A stretch of 16,977 nt of DNA, taken from the NCBI GenBank assembly GCA_946221035.1, contig CAMIME010000048.1, positions 1 through 16,977 of the forward strand, in the 5' to 3' direction. The DNA comes from an uncultured Campylobacter sp. GTDB taxonomy: Bacteria > Actinomycetota > Actinomycetes > Mycobacteriales > Mycobacteriaceae. The notes below the pieces were generated by a model. That model was not told the origin of the DNA. It worked only from the letters and a program-made list of their open reading frames with translations, and searched no databases. Each line of letters starts with the position of its first letter. Positions within the stretch are counted from its first letter, which is position 1. The translations under genes and the position numbers were made by a program. Positions 6,694 to 13,764 of this stretch are shown one piece after another.

Positions 6694-9015
6694 ATGACCC
6701 TTTTGCGTTCTCCCCAAAACCCACCACTTCGCCGCGGCGCGCTTGCCACCGCCGTCGCGATTACCCTTCTCACCTCCTCCGCCACCGCGGTTTCCGCCAA
6801 CGCCCAAGAGACCATCAACACCAGGATCAGCCGCATCGTTCTCGGTGTCGGCTCCGACGCCACCGAAGCGAACCTCGCATGGCAGTCGAAGAGATCAGGT
6901 GCACAGTACGTCCAGTACTGGCCTGCAAACGACCCGGACAGTGTCACTGAGATTGAATCCACGCCTGGCCCGTACAACGCGGCGTTTTTCTACCCGCACC
7001 AGGCCACAATGACGGGGCTGCAACCGCAGACGCAGTACATCTACCGCGTAGGAAACGACCGCCGCGGGTGGAGCGAGAAACGCACATTCACCACCGGCGC
7101 CGACTCGGATACGTGGAACTTCCTTGCTATGGCAGATGTGCAGATCGGCGTCGACACCAAGATCCGTGAGCAGGCTGCGGCCTGGAACAAGGCGGTCAAC
7201 GTCGCGACCGGTGAACACCCAGAATCGGCCTTCATCATGCTCTTGGGTGACCAGATTGAGGGCTGGGGCGCACCTGTGGCTCAGCTCGAGGCCTTCACCG
7301 CACCGGAGAAACTTCAGCAGTACCGCCTCGCCGTAATGAAGGGCAACCACGAAACCTACGCGCCGGATTCCCACTTCCGCGACACGTACTTCCTGCCGAA
7401 CGAGGTTGGCTCGTCTGCGAACTACTTCTTCAATTACAACAACGTGCTGTTCATCGGCCTTGACGGGAACCGTTCGAGCAGCGAGGACATCAACTCCCAC
7501 GCGAAGTTTGTCAACGACACGATTGCAAACAGCGGCGCGGAGGCAGACTGGGTTGTCGTTGGTATCCACCAGGCTCCGTTCTCCCAGGGCAAGCACTACA
7601 CCGACAGTGACGTCGTTCGCCTGCGCAACGAGCTCACGCCGAAGCTCTCCGAAGCTGGCGTGGACCTCGTCCTCAGCGGCCACGACCACATCTACACCCG
7701 CACCCACCTGATGAACGGTTTCAACCCCGTCATCCCGGAGGGTGCGTCGAAGTCCGGCGACGTGCTGATCCCGGAAGACGGCGAAGTCCTCTACGTCACC
7801 TCCACCACCGCGACCGGCGGCAAGTACTACGACTTCCAGGACAAATACGGTGACACTCACCCGAACATCCGCGAGGAGCGCGCACGCGATCTGGCTCACG
7901 ACTCAACCGCCCGCTGGCGCCAAGACTACAACCCGGATTACACCAACATCGAGGTCTCCCCAACTGAGCTGAAGCTGACGACCTACAACATCAACACCCC
8001 GTACGTGGTGGACCAGGTCACGCTGAAGAAGAAGGACGTTCCGGAGGAGACTCCTACCGCGAACCCCACCACTGAGCAGCCAACCACTGAGCAGCCAACC
8101 ACTGAGCAGCCAACTTCTGGGCAGCCAACTTCTGGGCAGCCAACCTCCGAGCAAACCTCGACGGCGGCTGAGCCCACCACTGAGCCGTCGGGCAGCACCG
8201 TCACCGCAACAGCCACCGAAACAGCCACCGCAACAGCTACCGAAACAGCTACTGCAACAGCTACTGCAACGCAGACCACGACGGCGACGCAACCGCCCAA
8301 GACGGAGGTTCTCACCACCACCGTCACCTCCGAGAAGCTGGTCACCACGACCAAGACTTCCGTGGGAACCGCCACCGTCACGCAGACGTCGACGCAGACG
8401 ACTCCGGTGACCCAGGTGGTCGAGCAGACGAAGACTGTGCCCACCACCGTGAAGGAGACAGTCGTTCAGACCGAAACGGTGAAGGTGCCTACCACGATTA
8501 CAAAGGCTCAGGCAACGGAGGTGGTGACCACGACCCGGACCTCGGTGGGAAGCGCAACCGTCACCGAGACGGCGACGCTGACCTCGCCGGTAACGAAGGT
8601 GGTTGAGACGACTAAGACGGTGCCTACCACCGCAACGGAAACCATCGTTGAAACCAAGCTGGTGCCGACGACCCTCACCGGTGCCGCCGACCCGAAGACT
8701 CAGGTTGTGACCACGACCCTGACGTCTAACGGCACCACCACGGTGGTTGAGAAGACGACCACCATAAAGGCAACGGATAGCTCCCTGAGCACTGTCACCA
8801 AGACGGTGTCCCAGGAGCCGGCCCCTGCAACCACGGCGAAGCCTTCCGGCCAGACCGACGGCGACGTTGAGCAGACCTCCAGCGGCAGCAGCGCCTCCAG
8901 CATCATCGCGATTGTGCTGGGCCTTCTGGCTGCCCTCCTCGCGGGGATCATCGCAGTGATCTTCGACATGTACCCGCAGCTGGTGGAAGACTTCCGCGAG
9001 CGCTACAACATCTAG
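6694..9015 (+). CDS. Surface-anchored purple-acid-phosphatase-like metallophosphoesterase with Thr-rich stalk
   Basis: A predicted extracellular phosphatase held at the envelope. Signal peptide: residues 1-37, cleavage after SANA. An Fn3-like purple acid phosphatase N-terminal domain spans about 42-135 (LQPQTQYIYRVG). The calcineurin-like domain carries the metal motifs in order: MADVQ (D148, Q150), GDQIEG (G185-D186), KGNHET (N218-H219), GIHQAP (H292) and GHDHIYTR (H330, H332). Residues about 450-725 form a Thr/Pro/Val-rich stalk: six PTTEQ-like pentads, TATA/TATE tetrads, and imperfect repeats of about 60 residues. One hydrophobic helix (about 736-758) and a short charged tail ending ERYNI follow; no LPXTG motif is present, so anchoring is by the helix. 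The stalk would carry the catalytic head through the wall and mycolate layer. Codon use looks less GC-biased than in the YhgE/Pip genes. Substrate is unknown. Confidence 0.88.
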   Translation: MTLLRSPQNPPLRRGALATAVAITLLTSSATAVSANAQETINTRISRIVLGVGSDATEANLAWQSKRSGAQYVQYWPANDPDSVTEIESTPGPYNAAFFYPHQATMTGLQPQTQYIYRVGNDRRGWSEKRTFTTGADSDTWNFLAMADVQIGVDTKIREQAAAWNKAVNVATGEHPESAFIMLLGDQIEGWGAPVAQLEAFTAPEKLQQYRLAVMKGNHETYAPDSHFRDTYFLPNEVGSSANYFFNYNNVLFIGLDGNRSSSEDINSHAKFVNDTIANSGAEADWVVVGIHQAPFSQGKHYTDSDVVRLRNELTPKLSEAGVDLVLSGHDHIYTRTHLMNGFNPVIPEGASKSGDVLIPEDGEVLYVTSTTATGGKYYDFQDKYGDTHPNIREERARDLAHDSTARWRQDYNPDYTNIEVSPTELKLTTYNINTPYVVDQVTLKKKDVPEETPTANPTTEQPTTEQPTTEQPTSGQPTSGQPTSEQTSTAAEPTTEPSGSTVTATATETATATATETATATATATQTTTATQPPKTEVLTTTVTSEKLVTTTKTSVGTATVTQTSTQTTPVTQVVEQTKTVPTTVKETVVQTETVKVPTTITKAQATEVVTTTRTSVGSATVTETATLTSPVTKVVETTKTVPTTATETIVETKLVPTTLTGAADPKTQVVTTTLTSNGTTTVVEKTTTIKATDSSLSTVTKTVSQEPAPATTAKPSGQTDGDVEQTSSGSSASSIIAIVLGLLAALLAGIIAVIFDMYPQLVEDFRERYNI
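8065..8154 (+). repeat. Six 15-bp coding repeats (PTTEQ/PTSGQ/PTSEQ)
   Basis: Six in-frame 15-bp units encode PTTEQ three times, PTSGQ twice and PTSEQ once. The second and third units are identical, as are the fourth and fifth, so copy number probably changes by slippage or recombination. They form the base of the phosphoesterase stalk. Confidence 0.9.
8203..8274 (+). repeat. Six 12-bp coding repeats (TATA/TATE)
   Basis: Six in-frame 12-bp units of the form ACYGMAACAGCY encode alternating TATA and TATE tetrapeptides in the phosphoesterase stalk. The last unit diverges to TATQ. Confidence 0.85.
8341..8703 (+). repeat. Two long (~180-bp) imperfect coding repeats in the stalk
   Basis: Unit A (8341-8520) and unit B (8521-8703) align over about 60 residues: VTTT-TSVG-ATVT, then SPVT/TPVT, VVE-TKTVPTT, then a PTT block. 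A shorter third copy begins at 8704 (VVTTTLTSNGTTTV). They look like internal duplication that lengthened the stalk. Confidence 0.75.
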
Positions 9016-9033
9016 CGCCCAGCTCAGGAAATT

Positions 9034-9073
9034 CGCACACCCTGCCCCGGTCTCGGGCGGGGTGTGCGTTTAT
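9034..9073 (+). terminator. Strong intrinsic terminator after the metallophosphoesterase
   Basis: CGCACACCC and GGGTGTGCG form the stem base and continue through a G-U pair into GCCC/GGGC, giving a GC-rich stem of about 13-14 bp. TTTATT follows on the plus strand. It begins 18 nt after the stop codon. Confidence 0.85.
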
Positions 9074-9195
9074 TGCGTCACCCACATTCGTGCGATCGTT
9101 CAGGCGGTGGTGCTGCAGATGGCTGCGCCGCAGGGGACCCGGCCGCAAGCGTTCCCCTGGCGCTCCCCTCCCGCGCTCCAACCCCATCGGGAGTT

Positions 9196-9258
9196 TCCAG
9201 CGAAACGGTCGTAGCGAAATGCCCGAAACCCGGGATTCGCTACAACCGTTTCGCTGGA
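9196..9258. repeat. 63-bp inverted repeat with 23-bp arms (one mismatch)
   Basis: Arms 9196-9218 and 9236-9258 are complementary at 22 of 23 positions (both outer ends read TCCAGCGAAACGG when read inward). With small bulges the stem extends through CCCG/CGGG to a 5-nt loop at 9226-9230. It sits in the 3'-3' spacer between the phosphoesterase and the FAD/PLP fusion gene. No T-tract follows on either strand, so it may be an extragenic palindrome or small mobile repeat rather than a plain terminator. The preceding segment 9074-9195 holds nothing I recognise. Confidence 0.8.
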
Positions 9259-9268
9259 TTTGCATCCC

Positions 9269-9333
9269 AAGGGCCTGGGACGTGGCAGCTCTAAGGCCTG
9301 GGATGTGGCAGCTCAAGGGCCTGGGACGTGGCT
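9269..9333. repeat. Three imperfect ~23-bp tandem repeats
   Basis: AAGGGCCTGGGACGTGGC occurs at 9269 and 9315, with a variant (AAGGCCTGGGATGTGGC) at 9293. The first two copies are followed by AGCTC. Periods are 24 and 22 bp, close to two helical turns. The block lies just past the stop of the minus-strand fusion gene; no gene or protein-binding consensus is recognised. Confidence 0.75.
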
Positions 9334-9355
9334 TGATCTGGCGGACACGGACGGG

Positions 9356-12115
9356 CTACGTCTGATCGATCGCGTCGAGTTCCCCAGCCGGCCACACCAC
9401 GTTCTTCGCTAACGGGATCTGGTGAGAGGCACTTTCCAAAATGTGCATAAAGTATCCGGCGGCGTTGGGGATGGCCACGATGTCGCCCGATGCAATACCG
9501 TTGGGGAAGCGGATTTTCCGCCTCAGGATGATTTCGTCCTCGATGCAGTACGCGCCAACTAGAAATGCTTCCACGGCGTCGCCAGTGGGGGTGCGCTTCA
9601 CCAAGATTGGGTCAGTGAGGTAGTCGTCGGAGGTGGTCCTGCACTGCGTGCGGTTCATCTCCAACCCGACAAGCGGGAGCCCGTCTGAGCGGGTCTTCAC
9701 AAATGCGACGCGGGCGAGGATGACCCCGCAGCCGTCGAGAAGCGAGCGCCCCGGCTCAAGGTGCAGCCGTAGACCACGCTCCTGCATCGCCTCCGCAACA
9801 CCGTGGTCCAGCACATCCTTAAGCCACGTTCCTCGGGTGGGTTCCTGCCAGTACGGGTAGGTGTTGTGCAGCGGGTCCGCTTTCCAGGTGAACGGCTCGG
9901 CGTACCCTTCGCGCTGCAGCTTGATGGCGTCCTGGTATGCGCACCACTGCGACTCGTGTTCGAGGTAGCGCATGGGCACCCCGCCCCCGATGTCGATAAA
10001 GGTGGGGGTGTGGCCGGCGGCCGTGAGGGCGTCGATAAGCATCATGCATTCGCGCAGCGCAGCTGAGCGGTCCGCGGCTGCGTAACCGTGGAGGTGCGCG
10101 TGCACGCCAACAACGCGGACCGCCTCCGCAGGTGGGGCGATGTGCTCCGCCCAGGCGTGGAGCCGCTCCCCAAAGCGGGTCGGGGGCATGGTGTCCGGGT
10201 CCGGAGCAAGCCGAGGTGCGACCCGCGCCTGGGTGCCGCTAGCTTCAGCCAATGCTTGGATGCGGTCGTACTCGGCACGGTTGTCGGCGGAGATGACCAC
10301 ACCGTTCTCGATCGCCAGCTGCAGCAACCGGTCAGGCTTGATCGCGGCGGACAGGATGATCCGCTCCCCCGGCACCCCACGACCGAGCACCTGCCGTAGC
10401 TCGTTTTCGCTGGCCACATCGACGCCGTTTCCGGTATCGCGAGCGGTGTCGGCGAAGATTAGCGCCTTGTTCGCCTTGCGGGCGTAGAAGACTTTCGTCT
10501 CCACTCCAGCTCGCTCGCCGGCGGAAACCAGCTCATCGATGTTCGCCTGCATCGGCTCCGGGTTGAGCACGTTGACCGGGCTGCCGTATCGCTCCAACAA
10601 GGCGTTGCACGCGTCAGCATCGTCGAGCAGCGCGTCAGACCACGCGAACCGTTTGGGTTCAAGCGGAGGCAGGCCGTGGACGCGCTCTGGGTGGTCAAGT
10701 GTCGCCGCGCTGACCCGGTCGGCCCAGCGTTCGACCACATCGTGGTCCGTGCGCTTCAGCGTGTCGTGGCCGAGGATCAGCCCCTCGTTCATACGGCCCG
10801 CCGCAGCGATGTGGCGCTGGCCAATAAGGGTGCCGTCACGGTCAACGTGAAGTGCGTTCGTCTCGCCGTAGCGGGCGCCCACGCCCTGCTCCACGAGGTC
10901 CCCCACCAGCGTGCCCTCGACGACACCCGGAGGTGCCAAGACCGCATCGATGATCACGGTGGCGCCGATTTCCCGGGCAAGCTCGCCGAGGTCCTCGCCG
11001 CCGCGCGCCATGAGGTCGGTGCGGACGCGGCCGGCGTCGATGAGGTTAAGGAGCATTTCCGCGGAGTCCGCGGGTGGGCCGAACGCGACCCGCTCCATGG
11101 TGCGGGTGAAGGTATGGAAATCGGCGCCGCCAAGCGTGTCACGGCCGCCGAATGAGGCACGCTCAATCAGCGCATCGTAGGTGTCCCTGAACGCAGCCGC
11201 CACAGCTAGCGCTGGTGTCCACGGTCGCTCCCCGCGCGCAGCAGAAAGGGATGTACGCAGCTCCGCGACGGGGTCACCGCTAAAGTCTTCACCGCGCAGC
11301 ACCGCGCGAATATCGGCCTCGGTCCCCTCCCCGCCTGCTACAGCGAGGATGGCCGCAGCGCAGTCAGCGAGGATCCCTCTCAGTTCGTCTAAGCCCTCGC
11401 AGGCCAGGATCGCCCGAGACGCAGCGTCCACCCGAGGCTTGACTGCGGCCGATTGGGTGGCATCGAGGTACGCCTTGACCTCCATGAACCGCCCCGTACG
11501 CGTGACCGGATAAAACACTTTCGCGCGCGCGACCTTGACCACGTCGATGAACGTCAACGCGGCCCCGCGAACGAGCGCCACGTCTTCGCCCGTGACGGCA
11601 TCGAGGTTTTTCGCCGGATATACCGGCGCAACCACCCGCACGTCACCGAAGTCGGCGTGCGCGAGAGAGCCTGGCCAATCGTGCGCGTGGCCGGTGGCGA
11701 TGAGCACTTCAGCGAAACGCTCGCCGTCCACAACCACCCCTTCCCCATCTGGTGCCACCGACTCCACCCGCTGGAATCGGAACTCGAATGAGCACCCTGG
11801 GGGCAGATGCGCCTCCAGCGCGCGCCAGGAGGATTCGAGGTGCGCGCCGACGACCCGTCGGCTTGGGAAGTCCCCATCAAACCGGTCCCCGGGATCAAGC
11901 TCGCCGAGCTGGGTCCGAACGATGCGCTTCGGCGCGTTCAGAACCCACTCCTTCGGCACCGAGGCCCCGAACGCCCCCGGCGCCGAAACCTCCTCAAGCG
12001 CCACGTCGCTGAATACCACGAGCTCGATTGACGCTCCCCGCTGGCGCGCCCGCTCCATCAACGCCTCGGCGGCCCACAAGCCGCGCGGGCCTGCGCCTAC
12101 AACGGCCACTCGCAC
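9356..12115 (-). CDS. Fusion of an FAD/NAD(P)-binding module with a Y4yA/LysA-like PLP decarboxylase
   Basis: A 919-residue bifunctional protein. Residues 1 to about 490 resemble the FAD-NAD(P)-binding family (PF13454 type): dinucleotide motif GAGPRGLW at 7-14 and IATGHAHDWPG. From about 500 it is a type III PLP enzyme like diaminopimelate decarboxylase and the Y4yA family: YARKANKA with probable Schiff-base lysine K547, HAHLHGY (672-678), a glycine loop DIGGGVP near 711, LEPGRS (E787), NRTQCRTTSDDY and a C-terminal NAAGYFMH. All core PLP residues appear intact. The start is GTG at 12115, with GGAGGTGG about 4 nt upstream, inside the last codons of the upstream gene (19-bp overlap). The enzyme presumably oxidises or hydroxylates and decarboxylates an amino acid; the order of steps and substrate are unknown. 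Neighbouring an SbnA-like synthase, the substrate may be that enzyme's product. Confidence 0.82.
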   Translation of the reverse strand: MRVAVVGAGPRGLWAAEALMERARQRGASIELVVFSDVALEEVSAPGAFGASVPKEWVLNAPKRIVRTQLGELDPGDRFDGDFPSRRVVGAHLESSWRALEAHLPPGCSFEFRFQRVESVAPDGEGVVVDGERFAEVLIATGHAHDWPGSLAHADFGDVRVVAPVYPAKNLDAVTGEDVALVRGAALTFIDVVKVARAKVFYPVTRTGRFMEVKAYLDATQSAAVKPRVDAASRAILACEGLDELRGILADCAAAILAVAGGEGTEADIRAVLRGEDFSGDPVAELRTSLSAARGERPWTPALAVAAAFRDTYDALIERASFGGRDTLGGADFHTFTRTMERVAFGPPADSAEMLLNLIDAGRVRTDLMARGGEDLGELAREIGATVIIDAVLAPPGVVEGTLVGDLVEQGVGARYGETNALHVDRDGTLIGQRHIAAAGRMNEGLILGHDTLKRTDHDVVERWADRVSAATLDHPERVHGLPPLEPKRFAWSDALLDDADACNALLERYGSPVNVLNPEPMQANIDELVSAGERAGVETKVFYARKANKALIFADTARDTGNGVDVASENELRQVLGRGVPGERIILSAAIKPDRLLQLAIENGVVISADNRAEYDRIQALAEASGTQARVAPRLAPDPDTMPPTRFGERLHAWAEHIAPPAEAVRVVGVHAHLHGYAAADRSAALRECMMLIDALTAAGHTPTFIDIGGGVPMRYLEHESQWCAYQDAIKLQREGYAEPFTWKADPLHNTYPYWQEPTRGTWLKDVLDHGVAEAMQERGLRLHLEPGRSLLDGCGVILARVAFVKTRSDGLPLVGLEMNRTQCRTTSDDYLTDPILVKRTPTGDAVEAFLVGAYCIEDEIILRRKIRFPNGIASGDIVAIPNAAGYFMHILESASHQIPLAKNVVWPAGELDAIDQT

Positions 12116-13089
12116 GTTTCCACCTCCACACCGAGCTGCTCGCTCACCCAGTCATCGTTGTACACAGTGTCAAGGTAGGCGCGCCCGTCGTCGTGGAAGA
12201 CCCCGACGATCTCGTCCGCAGCCCCCTCGCTCACAAGCTTCTCGACGGCCCAGGCCACCGCCCCGCCCGAAGCCCCGGGCACAAACCCGGTCGACCTCGC
12301 AAGAGCGCGAGCCGCATCAATGGCATCGAATGCCTCGACCCGGATGACCCGATCAGGCTCGACCTCCTTCGAGAGCTCCGTCACCACCCCCGCACCGTAG
12401 CCGGGAAGGATGCGCTCACCCCTCGCGCCTTCGAAAAGGACTGACCCCTCCGCATCCACGGCCACTACTTTGGTGGCGTACCCGTGCTCACGCACGTGTC
12501 TGAGGCACCCGCCGATGGTGCCAGTAGTGCTCACCGCCACCACAACCATCTCGGGCGCGTGGCCGAGTTGCTGCACGATCTCCGCCATGGTTCCGAAATC
12601 GTGCGCGTCGAAGGCCGCCCGGTTCGAATACTGGTCCAGGTTGACCGCGCCGAGCTCCTCTTTGAGCTGAGCGACCAGGTTGCGGCGGGCGGTGAGCCAG
12701 TCCCCGGTCTCCGGGTCCGGTTCCGTGACGGGGTGCAGGACGGCACCCAAGGCGCGCATCATGGCCAAGGTAGCCGCATTGGTCCGCGGGTCCACCACAC
12801 AGTGGAACTCCCAGCCCCCGATGACGGCCTCGCGCGCCAGGGCGATGCCGAGGTTTCCGCTGCTCGACTCCACTGCGACCGCACCGGGGTGAAGCAGCCC
12901 CTTTGCCGTTGCGTCGGCGACGAGGGCGCGGGCGGTGCGGTCTTTCGCGCTGCCGCCGGGGTTGAAGGACTCAAGCTTGCCCCACACTCGTGCGTTGGGC
13001 GCGAATCCCGCGCTGAAGTCGACGAGCGGCGTGTGCCCGATTGCGCTCATGAGCCCTTGTGGGCTGTCAGGTTGGCCGGTGAAATCCAT
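12097..13089 (-). CDS. SbnA/cysteine-synthase-fold PLP enzyme
   Basis: A 330-residue fold-type II PLP enzyme of the cysteine synthase family. Motifs: FNPGGSAKDR with catalytic lysine K49, ESSSGNLG at 74-81 (substrate loop), STTGTIGG at 187-194 (phosphate cup) and GASGGA near the C-terminus. The SSSGN form resembles SbnA-type enzymes (O-phosphoserine plus glutamate to N-(2-amino-2-carboxyethyl)-glutamate) more than CysK/CysM, which usually have TSGNTG; this distinction is from memory. I chose ATG 13089 (GGGTGGGA upstream): it begins just before the conserved IGHTPLV, while the longer frame to 13245 overlaps the HD gene with a non-homologous, Arg/Gly-rich leader. It lies 17 bp after the HD gene and overlaps the fusion gene by 19 bp, implying one mRNA. 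No SbnB-like partner is present in the window. A plain cysteine synthase remains possible. Confidence 0.85.
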   Translation of the reverse strand: MDFTGQPDSPQGLMSAIGHTPLVDFSAGFAPNARVWGKLESFNPGGSAKDRTARALVADATAKGLLHPGAVAVESSSGNLGIALAREAVIGGWEFHCVVDPRTNAATLAMMRALGAVLHPVTEPDPETGDWLTARRNLVAQLKEELGAVNLDQYSNRAAFDAHDFGTMAEIVQQLGHAPEMVVVAVSTTGTIGGCLRHVREHGYATKVVAVDAEGSVLFEGARGERILPGYGAGVVTELSKEVEPDRVIRVEAFDAIDAARALARSTGFVPGASGGAVAWAVEKLVSEGAADEIVGVFHDDGRAYLDTVYNDDWVSEQLGVEVETCEWPL

Positions 13090-13106
13090 GCGTCCCACCC
13101 TATGCG

Positions 13107-13685
13107 TTAGAGCCCCTCGAGCTCGTCGACCCGCCTCCCCAGCTCCTCCACCAGCGGATTGCCGGGCAGTCGCTCGGCCGCCACCGTGTAAATCGAGCGG
13201 TACCACCACTGCTGGCGCTCCTTGCCGGAGCTGAAGCGGCCCCAAAGTTCGTTCCCCAGCTCTGCGTGGTCCGCCAGAATAGACAGCAAGTTGTGCAGCT
13301 TGTCGGCGGCGGAGACCATCACGGAGCCGTCATCCGCCTGGCGCAAGTGGGCAAGGTACGCATCAGCGCGGTCCTGCCAGCTTGTCAGCGTGTCGTCCTT
13401 GGTCACCCCGAGGACGAGCTGCACCACGCGCTCGCCGAAATCCTTCGCCATCTGCTCACGCGAGTACTCCTCGGGCACGTCCTCGAGGATGTCGTGGAAC
13501 AGCGCGGCAATCTGCACGTCCTCGTCGTCGGTGGCCTGGGAGACGAGGTGCATCACGCCAAAAACGTGCGAGACGTAGGGGATGTCCGTGCCTTTGCGGG
13601 TGTGGTTGCGGTGCGCCCACGCCGCGACGTTGATGGCGCGAATGAGACGGGGAGACGCGCCCGTGAGGGTGAAATTATCTGCCAT
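13107..13685 (-). CDS. HD-domain hydrolase, small alarmone hydrolase (Mesh1/SpoT-like)
   Basis: A 192-residue protein that appears to be a stand-alone HD-domain phosphohydrolase of the kind that removes pyrophosphate from (p)ppGpp. Visible motifs: AHRNHTRKG (25-32), YVSH (H40), FHDILED (H64-D65, E68-D69) and AADKLHN (D128), matching the SpoT/Mesh1 hydrolase order; there is no synthetase, TGS or ACT domain, and the length fits Mesh1-type enzymes. ATG 13685 is preceded by AGAAAGG at 8 nt. The 79-bp gap to the upstream phzF-like gene may hold its promoter (TAGAAT on the minus strand near 13750), but no good -35 is seen. The next gene follows after 17 bp, so the PLP genes are probably transcribed with it. 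The substrate is inferred from family only; other nucleotides are possible. Confidence 0.82.
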   Translation of the reverse strand: MADNFTLTGASPRLIRAINVAAWAHRNHTRKGTDIPYVSHVFGVMHLVSQATDDEDVQIAALFHDILEDVPEEYSREQMAKDFGERVVQLVLGVTKDDTLTSWQDRADAYLAHLRQADDGSVMVSAADKLHNLLSILADHAELGNELWGRFSSGKERQQWWYRSIYTVAAERLPGNPLVEELGRRVDELEGL

Positions 13686-13764
13686 AGGAGGGGCCTTTCT
13701 GTCGGGAACGATCTCAGAATACGACCCGCTTCGGACACAACGAGGATTCTATCGCATATTTGTG

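Noticed and set aside
6895..7899. Minus-strand open frame opposite the metallophosphoesterase
   Set aside because: No motifs; it lies wholly within a gene with intact metal-binding motifs.
8065..8274. CRISPR-like tandem repeats
   Set aside because: The units are adjacent, in frame and without spacers; they encode the Thr/Pro stalk.
8880..9015. Sortase (LPXTG) anchoring of the phosphoesterase
   Set aside because: No LPXTG-like motif precedes the C-terminal helix, and the tail after it is acidic as well as basic.
9064..9365. Small open frames in the convergent spacer
   Set aside because: No ribosome site or family similarity, and they run through the inverted and tandem repeats.
13090..13245. 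Longer N-terminus for the SbnA-like enzyme
   Set aside because: The extra 52 residues overlap the HD gene, are Arg/Gly-rich and lie outside the conserved fold; ATG 13089 has a purine-rich site upstream.
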